Shown: in pieces, positions 1-5,752 of the stretch
Layout: the number at the start of each line of letters is the position of its first letter
How positions within the stretch are numbered: position 1 is the stretch's first letter
From: Elusimicrobiota bacterium
GTDB lineage: Bacteria; CG03
DNA: 5,928 bases
Assembly: GCA_021161625.1 (NCBI GenBank)
Contig: JAGHAG010000102.1
Span: 1-5,928, forward strand
Direction of reading: 5' to 3'
The notes under the pieces: model-generated
Told to the model about the DNA's origin: nothing
Databases searched by the model: none
What the model saw: only the letters and a program-made list of their open reading frames with translations
Translations under genes and position numbers: made by a program

Positions 1-1
1 A

Positions 2-844
2 AGCGATTCTGTTGCTTTGCTTTTTTTGTTCAGCAATTTAAAAAATAAAATTGCCGCTGCATATATTGACCATGGATTAAGAAAAAAAGCAAAAAAGGAA
101 AAAGCATTTGTAAAAAATCTGTGTAAAAAATTGGGAATTCCTTTTTTCACAAAAAAAGTCAATACAAAAAAATTTGCCCTAAAAAACAAAAAATCAATAG
201 AGGAGTCAGCAAGAATTTTAAGATATTCATCTCTCACACAGATTGCCTTAAATCACGGTTTTAAAAAAATTGCAACAGCCCATACTCTAAACGACAGAAT
301 TGAAACTGTTTTTTTAAAAATCTTCAGAGGAGGGGGAATCCTTTCCCTTGCTGGAATTCCTAAAAAAACAAAAATAAACAAGATTACTGTTATACGCCCT
401 CTTCTTGTTTTTCAAAGAGAGGAGTTAAAAAATTACCTTAAAAAAAAGAAAACAAAATTTATGACAGACGAAACAAACAGGAATTTAAAATTTTTAAGAA
501 ATAAAATAAGAAACCTTTTTTTTCCTTTTATAAAGAAGAACTTTGACGAAAATTTTGAAAAGAGAATTTACAGCATCTCTCTTCAGGCAGAGGAAATGGC
601 TGAATTTGTTTTCGAACTTACAAAAAAGTTAAAAAAAGGCATTCTTGAAAGAAAACGATATTTAAGATATAATCCATTTATAAGAAAGTGCTTTCTGGCT
701 GAGTTTTTAGGCGGAAAAGTTAATACCGAATATATCAACAAAATTGACCGCTTTATAGAAAGTGGAAAAGGAGGTACTTTCATAATAAAAGGCGGAAAAG
801 TTTTGATAAAAAGGGGGAAGATAAAATTTGAAAAAACATCCTGA
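2..844 (+). CDS. tilS: tRNA(Ile)-lysidine synthase TilS, 5'-truncated by the window edge
   Basis: TilS is a cytosolic N-type ATP pyrophosphatase that uses ATP and lysine to convert C34 of tRNA-Ile2 (CAU) to lysidine, so the tRNA reads AUA. The first visible codons read SDSVAL, the end of the SGG-x-DS-x-AL PP-loop. The gene therefore began upstream, and the TTG at 17 is an internal Leu codon, not a start. In visible-residue numbering, other family motifs are IDHGLR (22-27), EESARILRY (67-75), AHTLNDRIET (93-102), RGGG..LAGIP (109-120), DETN (156-159) and RN-x-IRN with a following Pro (166-175). About 280 residues are visible, so the whole protein would be slightly over 300, like the short TilS forms that lack the long C-terminal domain of E. 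coli TilS. It is very lysine-rich, about 50 of 280 residues. Its 3' end overlaps hpt by 17 nt. Family assignment is firm; only the 5' end is unknown. Confidence 0.95.
   Translation, partial: SDSVALLFLFSNLKNKIAAAYIDHGLRKKAKKEKAFVKNLCKKLGIPFFTKKVNTKKFALKNKKSIEESARILRYSSLTQIALNHGFKKIATAHTLNDRIETVFLKIFRGGGILSLAGIPKKTKINKITVIRPLLVFQREELKNYLKKKKTKFMTDETNRNLKFLRNKIRNLFFPFIKKNFDENFEKRIYSISLQAEEMAEFVFELTKKLKKGILERKRYLRYNPFIRKCFLAEFLGGKVNTEYINKIDRFIESGKGGTFIIKGGKVLIKRGKIKFEKTS
811..820 (+). promoter_or_regulatory. Ribosome binding site of hpt, supporting a TTG start
   Basis: A purine block containing GGGGG (813-817) lies inside the end of tilS, about 10 nt before the TTG at 828. The hpt frame has a TAA stop at 822-824, so the start cannot lie further upstream. 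The next in-frame ATG is far inside the conserved domain. Together these fix TTG-828 as the most likely start. Confidence 0.6.
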
Positions 845-1376
845 TATAGAAGAAATTCTACTGACTGAAAACCAGATAAAAAGAAAAGTTGGCGAGATTG
901 CGAGACAGTTAAATCGCGACTATAAAAATAAAAAACCTATTATTGTTTCTGTTTTAAAAGGTTCTGTTGTATTTCTTTGCGACCTTATAAGAAAACTTGA
1001 ATTTGACCATATTATTGATTTTATAAGTGTCTCTTCTTACGCCAATGCAACAGAATCTTCAGGTGTGGTGCGGTTGCTTATGGATTTAAGGGAATCTATT
1101 GTTGGCAGGGATGTTTTGATTGTTGAGGACATTGTTGACACTGGACTGACCCTTGCTTACTTAAAAAGAAATCTTCTCACAAGAAAACCAAAATCCCTGA
1201 AAATCTGCGTGCTTTTAGATAAGAAAGAATGCAGAAAGCAGTTCATAAAAGTTGATTATGTTGGTTTTACAATTCCGAATAAATTTTGTGTGGGATATGG
1301 GCTTGATTACAGACAGTTATACAGAAATCTTCCCTACATAGGAATTTTAAAACCGCAGGTTTATCGCAGGAAATAA
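828..1376 (+). CDS. hpt: Hypoxanthine (guanine) phosphoribosyltransferase
   Basis: This cytosolic purine-salvage enzyme condenses hypoxanthine or guanine with PRPP to give IMP or GMP plus pyrophosphate. The 182-aa product matches the usual bacterial length of about 180. Visible motifs in order are the PPi loop LKGS (43-46), the flexible active-site loop SSYA (69-72), the PRPP-binding motif VLIVEDIVDTGLT (97-109) with acidic residues E100, D101 and D104, a purine-contact Lys at about 132 in LLDKK, and the base-stacking and metal region KFCVGYGLDY (152-161) with F153 and D160. The start is TTG (see the RBS entry). The gene overlaps tilS by 17 nt, and its TAA stop shares one nucleotide with the ATG of ftsH. 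The tilS-hpt-ftsH order is a widely known bacterial arrangement. Guanine versus hypoxanthine preference cannot be decided from the sequence. Confidence 0.96.
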   Translation: MKKHPDIEEILLTENQIKRKVGEIARQLNRDYKNKKPIIVSVLKGSVVFLCDLIRKLEFDHIIDFISVSSYANATESSGVVRLLMDLRESIVGRDVLIVEDIVDTGLTLAYLKRNLLTRKPKSLKICVLLDKKECRKQFIKVDYVGFTIPNKFCVGYGLDYRQLYRNLPYIGILKPQVYRRK

Positions 1377-3283
1377 TGAAAAAGCAAAAATTGGGTTTGA
1401 CTTTCTGGCTTTTTGTGATTGCATTGATTTTTTATATAAATTTTGCAATGGGACGAAAAACAAATATTGAGGAAATCCCATACAGCAAATTCAAACAACT
1501 CTTAAAACTTGGAAAAATTGTCTCTGTTGAAATTATTCCTGGCGAATTTATAAAAGGCGTTTATTTTTCCCAGGGTGAAAAGAGGGAATTTAAAACCTCA
1601 TACATAGATGACCCCAACCTTCTTGAGGAAATGGAGAAACAGGGCGTAAATTATACTGCAAAAACAGGTGGCAGATGGATAAGAGATTTAATTTTAAGTT
1701 TTGGGCCTTTTGTTTTAATAATTCTCGCATGGCTTTTTCTTTTGTCCCGCGCAAATGGTGGGGCAAGGCAGATTTTCTCTTTTGGAAAGGCAAGGGCTCA
1801 AATGCCAACGCAAACAAAAACAACTTTTGATGATGTGGCAGGGTATGAAGAGGTAAAAGAGGAACTCATTGAGATTATAAAATTCTTAAAAGACCCGCAG
1901 AAGTTTTCCCGTCTTGGTGCAAAAATTCCCAAAGGGGTTCTTTTATATGGACCTCCGGGAAGTGGTAAAACTCTTCTTGCAAGAGCGGTTGCTGGAGAAG
2001 CAGGGGTTCCATTTTTCTCTGCATCAGGTTCTGAATTTGTGGAAATGTTTGTGGGTGTCGGGGCAGCAAGAATAAGGGACCTTTTTCAACTTGCAAAAAA
2101 AAGAGCGCCTGCTGTTGTTTTTATTGACGAAATTGATGCTGTTGGAAGACACCGTGGAGCAGGACTTGGTGGTGGACATGATGAGAGAGAGCAAACCCTG
2201 AACCAGCTTCTTGTTGAAATGGATGGTTTTGACCCGAATACAAATATCGTCATTATATCAGCCACTAACAGGCCTGATATTTTAGACCCCGCTCTTTTAA
2301 GGCCAGGAAGATTTGACAGACACATATATGTTCCTGCACCAAATTTAAAAGAAAGAGAAGAAATTTTAAAAGTTCATGCAAAAAAAGTAAAGATGGCACC
2401 TGAAGTGGATTTAAAAGTAATTGCCAGAAGAACACCAGGTTTTGTTGGAAGTGACCTTGCAAACATTATAAATGAAGCGGCTCTTCTTGCTGCAAGAAAA
2501 GACAAAGAAGTTGTTGAGATGCAGGACCTTGAAGAAGCAATTGACAGGGTTATTGCTGGTCCTGAAAAAAAGAGCAGGGTTATCCAGTCAAAAGAAAAAG
2601 AAATTGTCTCATGGCATGAATCCGGTCATGCCCTTGTTGCAAAGTTTCTGCCCGGTGGAGACCCTGTTCACAGGGTTTCCATCATTCCACGGGGACCTGC
2701 TCTTGGATATACCCTTCAACTTCCTCTTGAAGACAAACACATCACTTCAAAAGAAGAACTTTTGAACAAAATAAAGGTTCTTCTGGGTGGAAGGGTTGCT
2801 GAAAAAATCGCCTTCAATGATTATTCAACAGGTGCACAAAATGACCTTGAAAAAGCAACTGAAATTGCTTACAAAATGGTAACCAAATATGGCATGAGTC
2901 AGAGAATCGGTCCTGCTGTTTTCAGTGAAACAAGTGAAGATGTTTTTCTGGGTCTTGAGATTGCAAAAAAAACAAGGGTCAGTGAAAAGATGAAGCAAAC
3001 AATTGACGAGGAGGTAAGAAACATAATTCAAAAAGCAGAAAGAGAAACTTTAGAACTTCTTGAAAAAAACAAAGAAATCCTCAAAAAACTTGCTGAAGAG
3101 CTTAAAAAAAGAGAAGTTCTTGATGGAAATGAAATTGATAAAATAATAAAAGGAGAGGAACTTCCTCCTTTAGAACCCGAAAAAGACTACAACCCACCCA
3201 CCACCCGTTCCTCTAAGCCAGAGAAAGAGGGAGAAACCCATGCAGAAGAAGAAAATAATTCAGGCAATCCAACAAATTCTTGA
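1376..3283 (+). CDS. ftsH: ATP-dependent zinc metalloprotease FtsH
   Basis: FtsH is a hexameric, membrane-anchored AAA+ protease that extracts and degrades damaged membrane proteins and short-lived regulators. The 635 aa contain TM1 (about 8-24), a small extracytoplasmic domain (25-104), TM2 (about 105-124), the AAA+ module and the M41 peptidase domain. Within the AAA+ module are Walker A GPPGSGKT (192-199), the pore-loop FVG inside EMFVGVGAAR (223-232), Walker B VVFIDEID (247-254), and the second region of homology ATNRPDILDPALLRPGRFDR (296-315) with arginine fingers R312 and R315. The zinc site is HESGH (414-418), with D490 in NDLEKAT as likely third ligand. Ser replaces the common Ala in HEAGH, which is tolerated in other family members. 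An AGGA lies 4 nt before the ATG. The last 35 or so residues are a low-complexity Pro/Glu/Ser/Asn tail, and its end is encoded across the start of folE (44-nt overlap). Complete and presumably active. Confidence 0.98.
   Translation: MKKQKLGLTFWLFVIALIFYINFAMGRKTNIEEIPYSKFKQLLKLGKIVSVEIIPGEFIKGVYFSQGEKREFKTSYIDDPNLLEEMEKQGVNYTAKTGGRWIRDLILSFGPFVLIILAWLFLLSRANGGARQIFSFGKARAQMPTQTKTTFDDVAGYEEVKEELIEIIKFLKDPQKFSRLGAKIPKGVLLYGPPGSGKTLLARAVAGEAGVPFFSASGSEFVEMFVGVGAARIRDLFQLAKKRAPAVVFIDEIDAVGRHRGAGLGGGHDEREQTLNQLLVEMDGFDPNTNIVIISATNRPDILDPALLRPGRFDRHIYVPAPNLKEREEILKVHAKKVKMAPEVDLKVIARRTPGFVGSDLANIINEAALLAARKDKEVVEMQDLEEAIDRVIAGPEKKSRVIQSKEKEIVSWHESGHALVAKFLPGGDPVHRVSIIPRGPALGYTLQLPLEDKHITSKEELLNKIKVLLGGRVAEKIAFNDYSTGAQNDLEKATEIAYKMVTKYGMSQRIGPAVFSETSEDVFLGLEIAKKTRVSEKMKQTIDEEVRNIIQKAERETLELLEKNKEILKKLAEELKKREVLDGNEIDKIIKGEELPPLEPEKDYNPPTTRSSKPEKEGETHAEEENNSGNPTNS
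3226..3233 (+). promoter_or_regulatory. Ribosome binding site of folE inside ftsH
   Basis: The sequence AGAGGGAG ends 6 nt before the ATG at 3240. It is the strongest Shine-Dalgarno match in the operon and lies inside the codons for the FtsH tail. It supports the ATG at 3240, and therefore a real 44-nt overlap, over a later start. Confidence 0.65.
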
Positions 3284-3806
3284 AGCAATTGGTGAAAATC
3301 CTGAAAGAGAGGGGCTAAAAGCAACCCCTTCAAGAATTGCTGAAATGTATGAAGAACTTCTCTCTGGGTATAAAATAAAAAAACCTGAAACAATTCTAAA
3401 GCCAATTTACACAACAGAAAAATACAGTGAAATAATCATTGTAAAGGATATCCCTTTTTCTTCGCTGTGTGAACACCATCTTCTGCCCTTTTTTGGAAAG
3501 GCACATGTCGGATATCTACCGCAGAAAAAAGTGCTTGTGGGTTTGAGTAAAATTCCCCGTGTTGTGGATGCGTTTGCAAAAAGGCTTCAAATTCAGGAGA
3601 GATTAACAGACCAGATTGCAGATACTATAAACAGAGCCTTAAATCCTCTTGGCGTGATTGTAGTAGTTGAAGCAGAGCACCTCTGCACAACCATAAGAGG
3701 CGTGAAAAAAACAGGTTCTAAAATGATAACCTCGGCTTTGAGAGGAATTTTCCTGAAAGACCAGAAAGTTCGTGCAGAGGCACTTTCCCTGATAAAAAAT
3801 GGATGA
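3240..3806 (+). CDS. folE: GTP cyclohydrolase I (type IA, zinc enzyme)
   Basis: This enzyme converts GTP to 7,8-dihydroneopterin triphosphate and formate, the first step toward folate and, in many bacteria, the shared entry to queuosine-type deazapurines. The 188-aa protein begins with a helical N-terminus containing NPEREGLKATPSRIAEMY (20-37), followed by the catalytic T-fold. The zinc-site signature CEHHLLPFFGKAHVGY (77-92) gives ligands C77 and H80, with H79 matching a catalytic His. GLSKIPRVVDAFAKR (101-115) and RLTDQIA (121-127) are standard. HLCTTIRG (147-154) supplies C149 as third zinc ligand, H147 and R153. Retention of both cysteines points to the zinc-dependent FolE1 rather than the FolE2 family. 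The gene starts within the 3' end of ftsH behind a good RBS and overlaps cdaA by 8 nt. In the comparable ftsH-cdaA clusters I know, folP (dihydropteroate synthase) more often sits here. Confidence 0.96.
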   Translation: MQKKKIIQAIQQILEAIGENPEREGLKATPSRIAEMYEELLSGYKIKKPETILKPIYTTEKYSEIIIVKDIPFSSLCEHHLLPFFGKAHVGYLPQKKVLVGLSKIPRVVDAFAKRLQIQERLTDQIADTINRALNPLGVIVVVEAEHLCTTIRGVKKTGSKMITSALRGIFLKDQKVRAEALSLIKNG

Positions 3807-4572
3807 GATTTTAAAAATCTGGAAAATTTTTTTAAATCCTGCTGTTGACATTATCATCACAGCAGTTTTGATTTATTATGTTTTATCTCTTCTCAAGGAA
3901 ACAAGGGCTATTTCAATTGTAAAGGGAATTTTAATCCTTCTTCTTATTACAATCGCAGCAAAACTTGCAAATCTAAGAACCCTTTCCTGGCTTCTTTCAA
4001 AAACATGGGTCATTGGTGTAATAGCCCTTGTAATTGTGTTTCAGCCAGAGTTGAGGTTTCTTCTCGCAAAACTCGGCACTGGAAAAATTGCAGGATTTTT
4101 ATTTCAGGTAAAACCGGACTGGATAACCTCAATAATTGAAACCTTGAAATATGCAAAGGAAAAAACATGGGGCGCCCTTATTGTTATCCAGTTAAATGTG
4201 GGGCTTAAAAACTACATTGAGACAGGAATAAAAATAAATGGAACCGTTTCAAAAGAACTTTTAATCTCAATTTTCAATCCCACATCTCCGCTTCACGATG
4301 GGGCAGTAATCATAAAGGGAGATAAACTCCTTGCAGCAAGCTGTATTCTTCCCCTCACAATGGAGAAAGTTGCAACAAAAATTCTCGGCACACGGCACCG
4401 TGCTGCAATTGGTATTACAGAAGTTTCTGATGCATGGGCTATTGTGCTATCAGAGGAAACCTCATCCATCTCTCTTGCAAGAGATGGAAAACTCATAAGA
4501 AACCTTACGCTTGATGAGTTGAAAAAAGAACTGGTAAAACTTTACAAAGCAAAGGAATTTGAGTCATTATGA
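3799..4572 (+). CDS. cdaA: Membrane diadenylate cyclase CdaA/DacA (c-di-AMP synthase)
   Basis: CdaA condenses two ATP into the second messenger cyclic di-AMP, which in other bacteria controls potassium and osmolyte transport, cell-wall homeostasis and turgor. The 257-aa protein has three predicted N-terminal membrane helices (about 15-32, 38-56 and 63-81), then FQPELR (81-86), a typical junction motif, and the cytoplasmic DAC domain from about 105. The catalytic signatures are both intact: DGA (167-169) in NPTSPLHDGAVI and RHR (199-201) in GTRHRAAIG. SEETSSIS (218-225) follows, with Ser where Gly is common. The domain order (TM plus DAC, no DNA-binding region) identifies CdaA rather than DisA. 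The ATG overlaps the folE stop by 8 nt. The only nearby purine block (AGAGG at 3776-3780) is too far for a good RBS, so translational coupling to folE is likely. The expected partner cdaR is reduced to a micro-ORF downstream. Confidence 0.97.
   Translation: MDEILKIWKIFLNPAVDIIITAVLIYYVLSLLKETRAISIVKGILILLLITIAAKLANLRTLSWLLSKTWVIGVIALVIVFQPELRFLLAKLGTGKIAGFLFQVKPDWITSIIETLKYAKEKTWGALIVIQLNVGLKNYIETGIKINGTVSKELLISIFNPTSPLHDGAVIIKGDKLLAASCILPLTMEKVATKILGTRHRAAIGITEVSDAWAIVLSEETSSISLARDGKLIRNLTLDELKKELVKLYKAKEFESL
4551..4556 (+). promoter_or_regulatory. Ribosome binding site of the CdaR-anchor micro-ORF
   Basis: An AAAGGA purine block lies 12 nt before the micro-ORF ATG at 4569, within the last codons of cdaA. 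It is slightly distant but recognisable. By contrast, pdxJ has no Shine-Dalgarno match in the roughly 20 nt before its ATG, so pdxJ translation probably depends on ribosomes that finish the micro-ORF. Confidence 0.4.
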
Positions 4573-4655
4573 AAAAAGACCTGGAACTAAAAATAATTTC
4601 GCTTATCTGTGCAATTCTGCTGTGGATTTATTTGAAATTTTTTCTTAAAATCTGA
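4569..4655 (+). CDS. 28-aa single-helix membrane microprotein, resembles the isolated N-terminal anchor of CdaR/YbbR
   Basis: The predicted 28-aa peptide begins MKKDLELK and continues with a hydrophobic helix containing LKIISLICAILLWIYLK. Seen directly: the ATG overlaps the cdaA TGA by 4 nt (ATGA), the TGA ends 2 nt before the pdxJ ATG, and an AAAGGA lies 12 nt upstream. It thus exactly fills the only otherwise noncoding gap in the operon. Known of the family: CdaR (YbbR-domain) proteins usually follow cdaA, bind CdaA in the membrane and modulate its activity. Their N-terminus is a short basic stretch plus a helix of the pattern LK-[IL]-[IL]-SL-x-x-A-[IL]-LLW-x-Y. Inference: this is either a CdaR stripped to its transmembrane anchor or the remnant of a deleted cdaR kept in frame. 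No YbbR repeats occur in any frame before pdxJ. Alternatively it is a coupling leader whose resemblance is accidental. That it is an ORF in the operon is quite likely; its function is uncertain. Confidence 0.62.
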   Translation: MKKDLELKIISLICAILLWIYLKFFLKI

Positions 4656-4657
4656 TT

Positions 4658-5368
4658 ATGGCTCTTCTTGGTGTAAACATTGACCATGTTGCGACCTTAA
4701 GACAGAACAGGTTTACACCATATCCTGACCCTGTAAAAGCAGCACAAATTTGCGAAAAAGCAGGTGCAGATGGAATTACGGTTCACTTAAGGGAAGACAG
4801 AAGGCACATTCAGGAATCCGACTGCCTGAAATTAAAAAAGACCATAAAGACAAAACTGAATCTTGAAATGTCACTTGCAGATGACATTGTTGCCTTTGCC
4901 CTGAAACTAAAACCTAACGACGCCTGCATTGTGCCTGAAAAAAGAAGGGAACTTACAACAGAAGGAGGGCTTGATGTTTTCAAATACAGAGAAAAACTTT
5001 CAAGAATAATCCCTGCGCTTCAAAAAAACAAAACAAGAGTAAGTTTGTTTATAGAACCTGACATAAAAACAATTGAACTTTCAAAAAAACTGGGGGCTGA
5101 CTGTGTGGAACTTCACACAGGGAAATACGCAAATTTAAAAGGAATTAAACAAAAAAGGGAACTTGAAAGAATAAAAAAGGCAGTTCAGTTTGGAAATAAA
5201 ATTGGTCTTATTGTAAATGCAGGGCACGGTCTTAATTATGACAACATTAAGGCAATTGCTAAAATAAAACAGATTCACGAGTTTAACATAGGGCACAGCA
5301 TAATTTCATATTCAATTTTCTGGGGTCTTTTTGAGGCGGTGCGAAAAATGAAAAATCTTGTCTCATGA
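4658..5368 (+). CDS. pdxJ: Pyridoxine 5'-phosphate synthase PdxJ
   Basis: PdxJ is the last ring-closing enzyme of the DXP-dependent vitamin B6 pathway, joining 1-deoxy-D-xylulose 5-phosphate and 3-amino-2-oxopropyl phosphate (the PdxA product) to give pyridoxine 5'-phosphate in the cytosol. The 236-aa TIM barrel is full-length. Motifs are GVNIDHVATLRQ (5-16), TVHLREDRRHI (41-51) with H43, NLEMS (68-72) with E70, IVPEKR (91-96), TEGGLDV (101-107), SLFIEPD (129-135), ELHTG (151-155), VNAGHGLN (186-193) with H190, and NIGHSII (210-216). H43, E70 and H190 correspond to the catalytic residues of the E. coli enzyme. After NIGHSII the usual small-Arg-Ala segment (IIGRA in E. coli) is ISYS, so a commonly conserved Arg is Tyr218. 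It starts 2 nt after the micro-ORF with no visible RBS and overlaps the next gene by 4 nt. In many genomes acpS follows pdxJ; here it does not. Confidence 0.97.
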   Translation: MALLGVNIDHVATLRQNRFTPYPDPVKAAQICEKAGADGITVHLREDRRHIQESDCLKLKKTIKTKLNLEMSLADDIVAFALKLKPNDACIVPEKRRELTTEGGLDVFKYREKLSRIIPALQKNKTRVSLFIEPDIKTIELSKKLGADCVELHTGKYANLKGIKQKRELERIKKAVQFGNKIGLIVNAGHGLNYDNIKAIAKIKQIHEFNIGHSIISYSIFWGLFEAVRKMKNLVS

Positions 5369-5631
5369 AAAAGGGACGGCTTTTGCTTCTTATAATTCTT
5401 GCTCTTGCTTTCTGGTGGTTTTTTTATAAAAGCTCTTCTGAGAAAAAAATCCTTCCAAAAAAATTTCCTCAAATGAGTGCAAGGCAGAGACAAAAGTTAA
5501 GAACTCTTGAAGAAAAACTCCAGAAACAAAAAATCCAAAAAGCTCAAAAACTTTTTGAACTGCAGTTTAAAAGAAAACCCAGAGGAATAACAGAACTTAT
5601 TGAAAAAGGATTTATCTCCTCAGAAGATTAA
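5365..5631 (+). CDS. Hypothetical 88-aa single-pass membrane protein
   Basis: I do not recognise this protein. The ATG overlaps the pdxJ TGA by 4 nt (ATGA), the same junction type as cdaA/micro-ORF, which supports it as a real operon member. The 88-aa product has a short basic N-terminus (MKKGR) and one strongly hydrophobic helix (about 6-21, ending in FWWFFY). A lysine/serine linker (22-36) follows, then a highly charged, probably helical or coiled-coil stretch (about 38-66, rich in Gln, Lys, Arg and Glu). The conserved-looking tail LFELQFKRKPRGITELIEKGFISSED resolves into LFELQFKRKP and ITELIEKGFI. The tail has the shape of the sequence after the N-terminal helix in many pseudopilin-like or small envelope proteins (a helix, then Arg-x-Pro, then x-ELIE-x-G[FY]I), but that is only a visual resemblance. 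It would most simply be anchored in the inner membrane by its N-terminus. It ends 10 nt before the repeat region. Confidence 0.75.
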   Translation: MKKGRLLLLIILALAFWWFFYKSSSEKKILPKKFPQMSARQRQKLRTLEEKLQKQKIQKAQKLFELQFKRKPRGITELIEKGFISSED

Positions 5632-5641
5632 CTCAAACTTA

Positions 5642-5748
5642 GTAATGAGTAACGAGGAAATAGCAAATAGTGAGCGGTAAGCGGTGAGCAGTGAATAGCG
5701 AATAGCGACAATAGGGATGAGTAATGAGTAACGAGTAATGAGGGAATA
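5642..5748. repeat. Degenerate heptanucleotide tandem array, about 15 units
   Basis: The stretch divides into about 15 successive units of 7 nt, with one 2-nt insertion (the unit at 5705-5713). Every unit has G at position 1 and A at position 4, with a purine at position 3 and at the last position. Unit examples are GTAATGA, GTAACGA, GCAAATA, GTGAGCG, GTGAGCA, GCGAATA and GGGATGA. The two ends share an exact 16-bp direct repeat (5641-5656 and 5720-5735, offset 79 nt), and the centre is more diverged. The array starts 10 nt after the last stop codon. Minus-strand reading gives an open frame only because the repeats lack stops in that frame. Similar short tandem heptamers (STRR sequences) are known from cyanobacteria. 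No function is evident. Confidence 0.8.
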
Positions 5749-5752
5749 ATAA

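Noticed and set aside
17..844. TTG at 17 as a real tilS start
   Set aside because: The frame stays open to the window edge, and the upstream codons read SDSVA, part of the essential PP-loop, so the true start lies outside the window.
2095..2102. A8 run in ftsH (and T8 at 516-523 in tilS) as programmed slippage sites
   Set aside because: Both reading frames are continuous through the runs and no alternative product of interest follows. Homopolymers are common in this AT-rich sequence.
2472..2765. Plus-strand 97-codon frame inside ftsH
   Set aside because: It is a shifted-frame shadow of the FtsH AAA/peptidase region, where the in-frame protein shows the conserved motifs.
3799..4572. DisA-type DNA-scanning diadenylate cyclase
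   Set aside because: The protein has three N-terminal membrane helices before the DAC domain and no C-terminal helix-hairpin-helix region, which is the CdaA layout.
5642..5748. CRISPR array
   Set aside because: Units are 7 nt and contiguous without spacers; the 16-bp duplicate occurs only twice.
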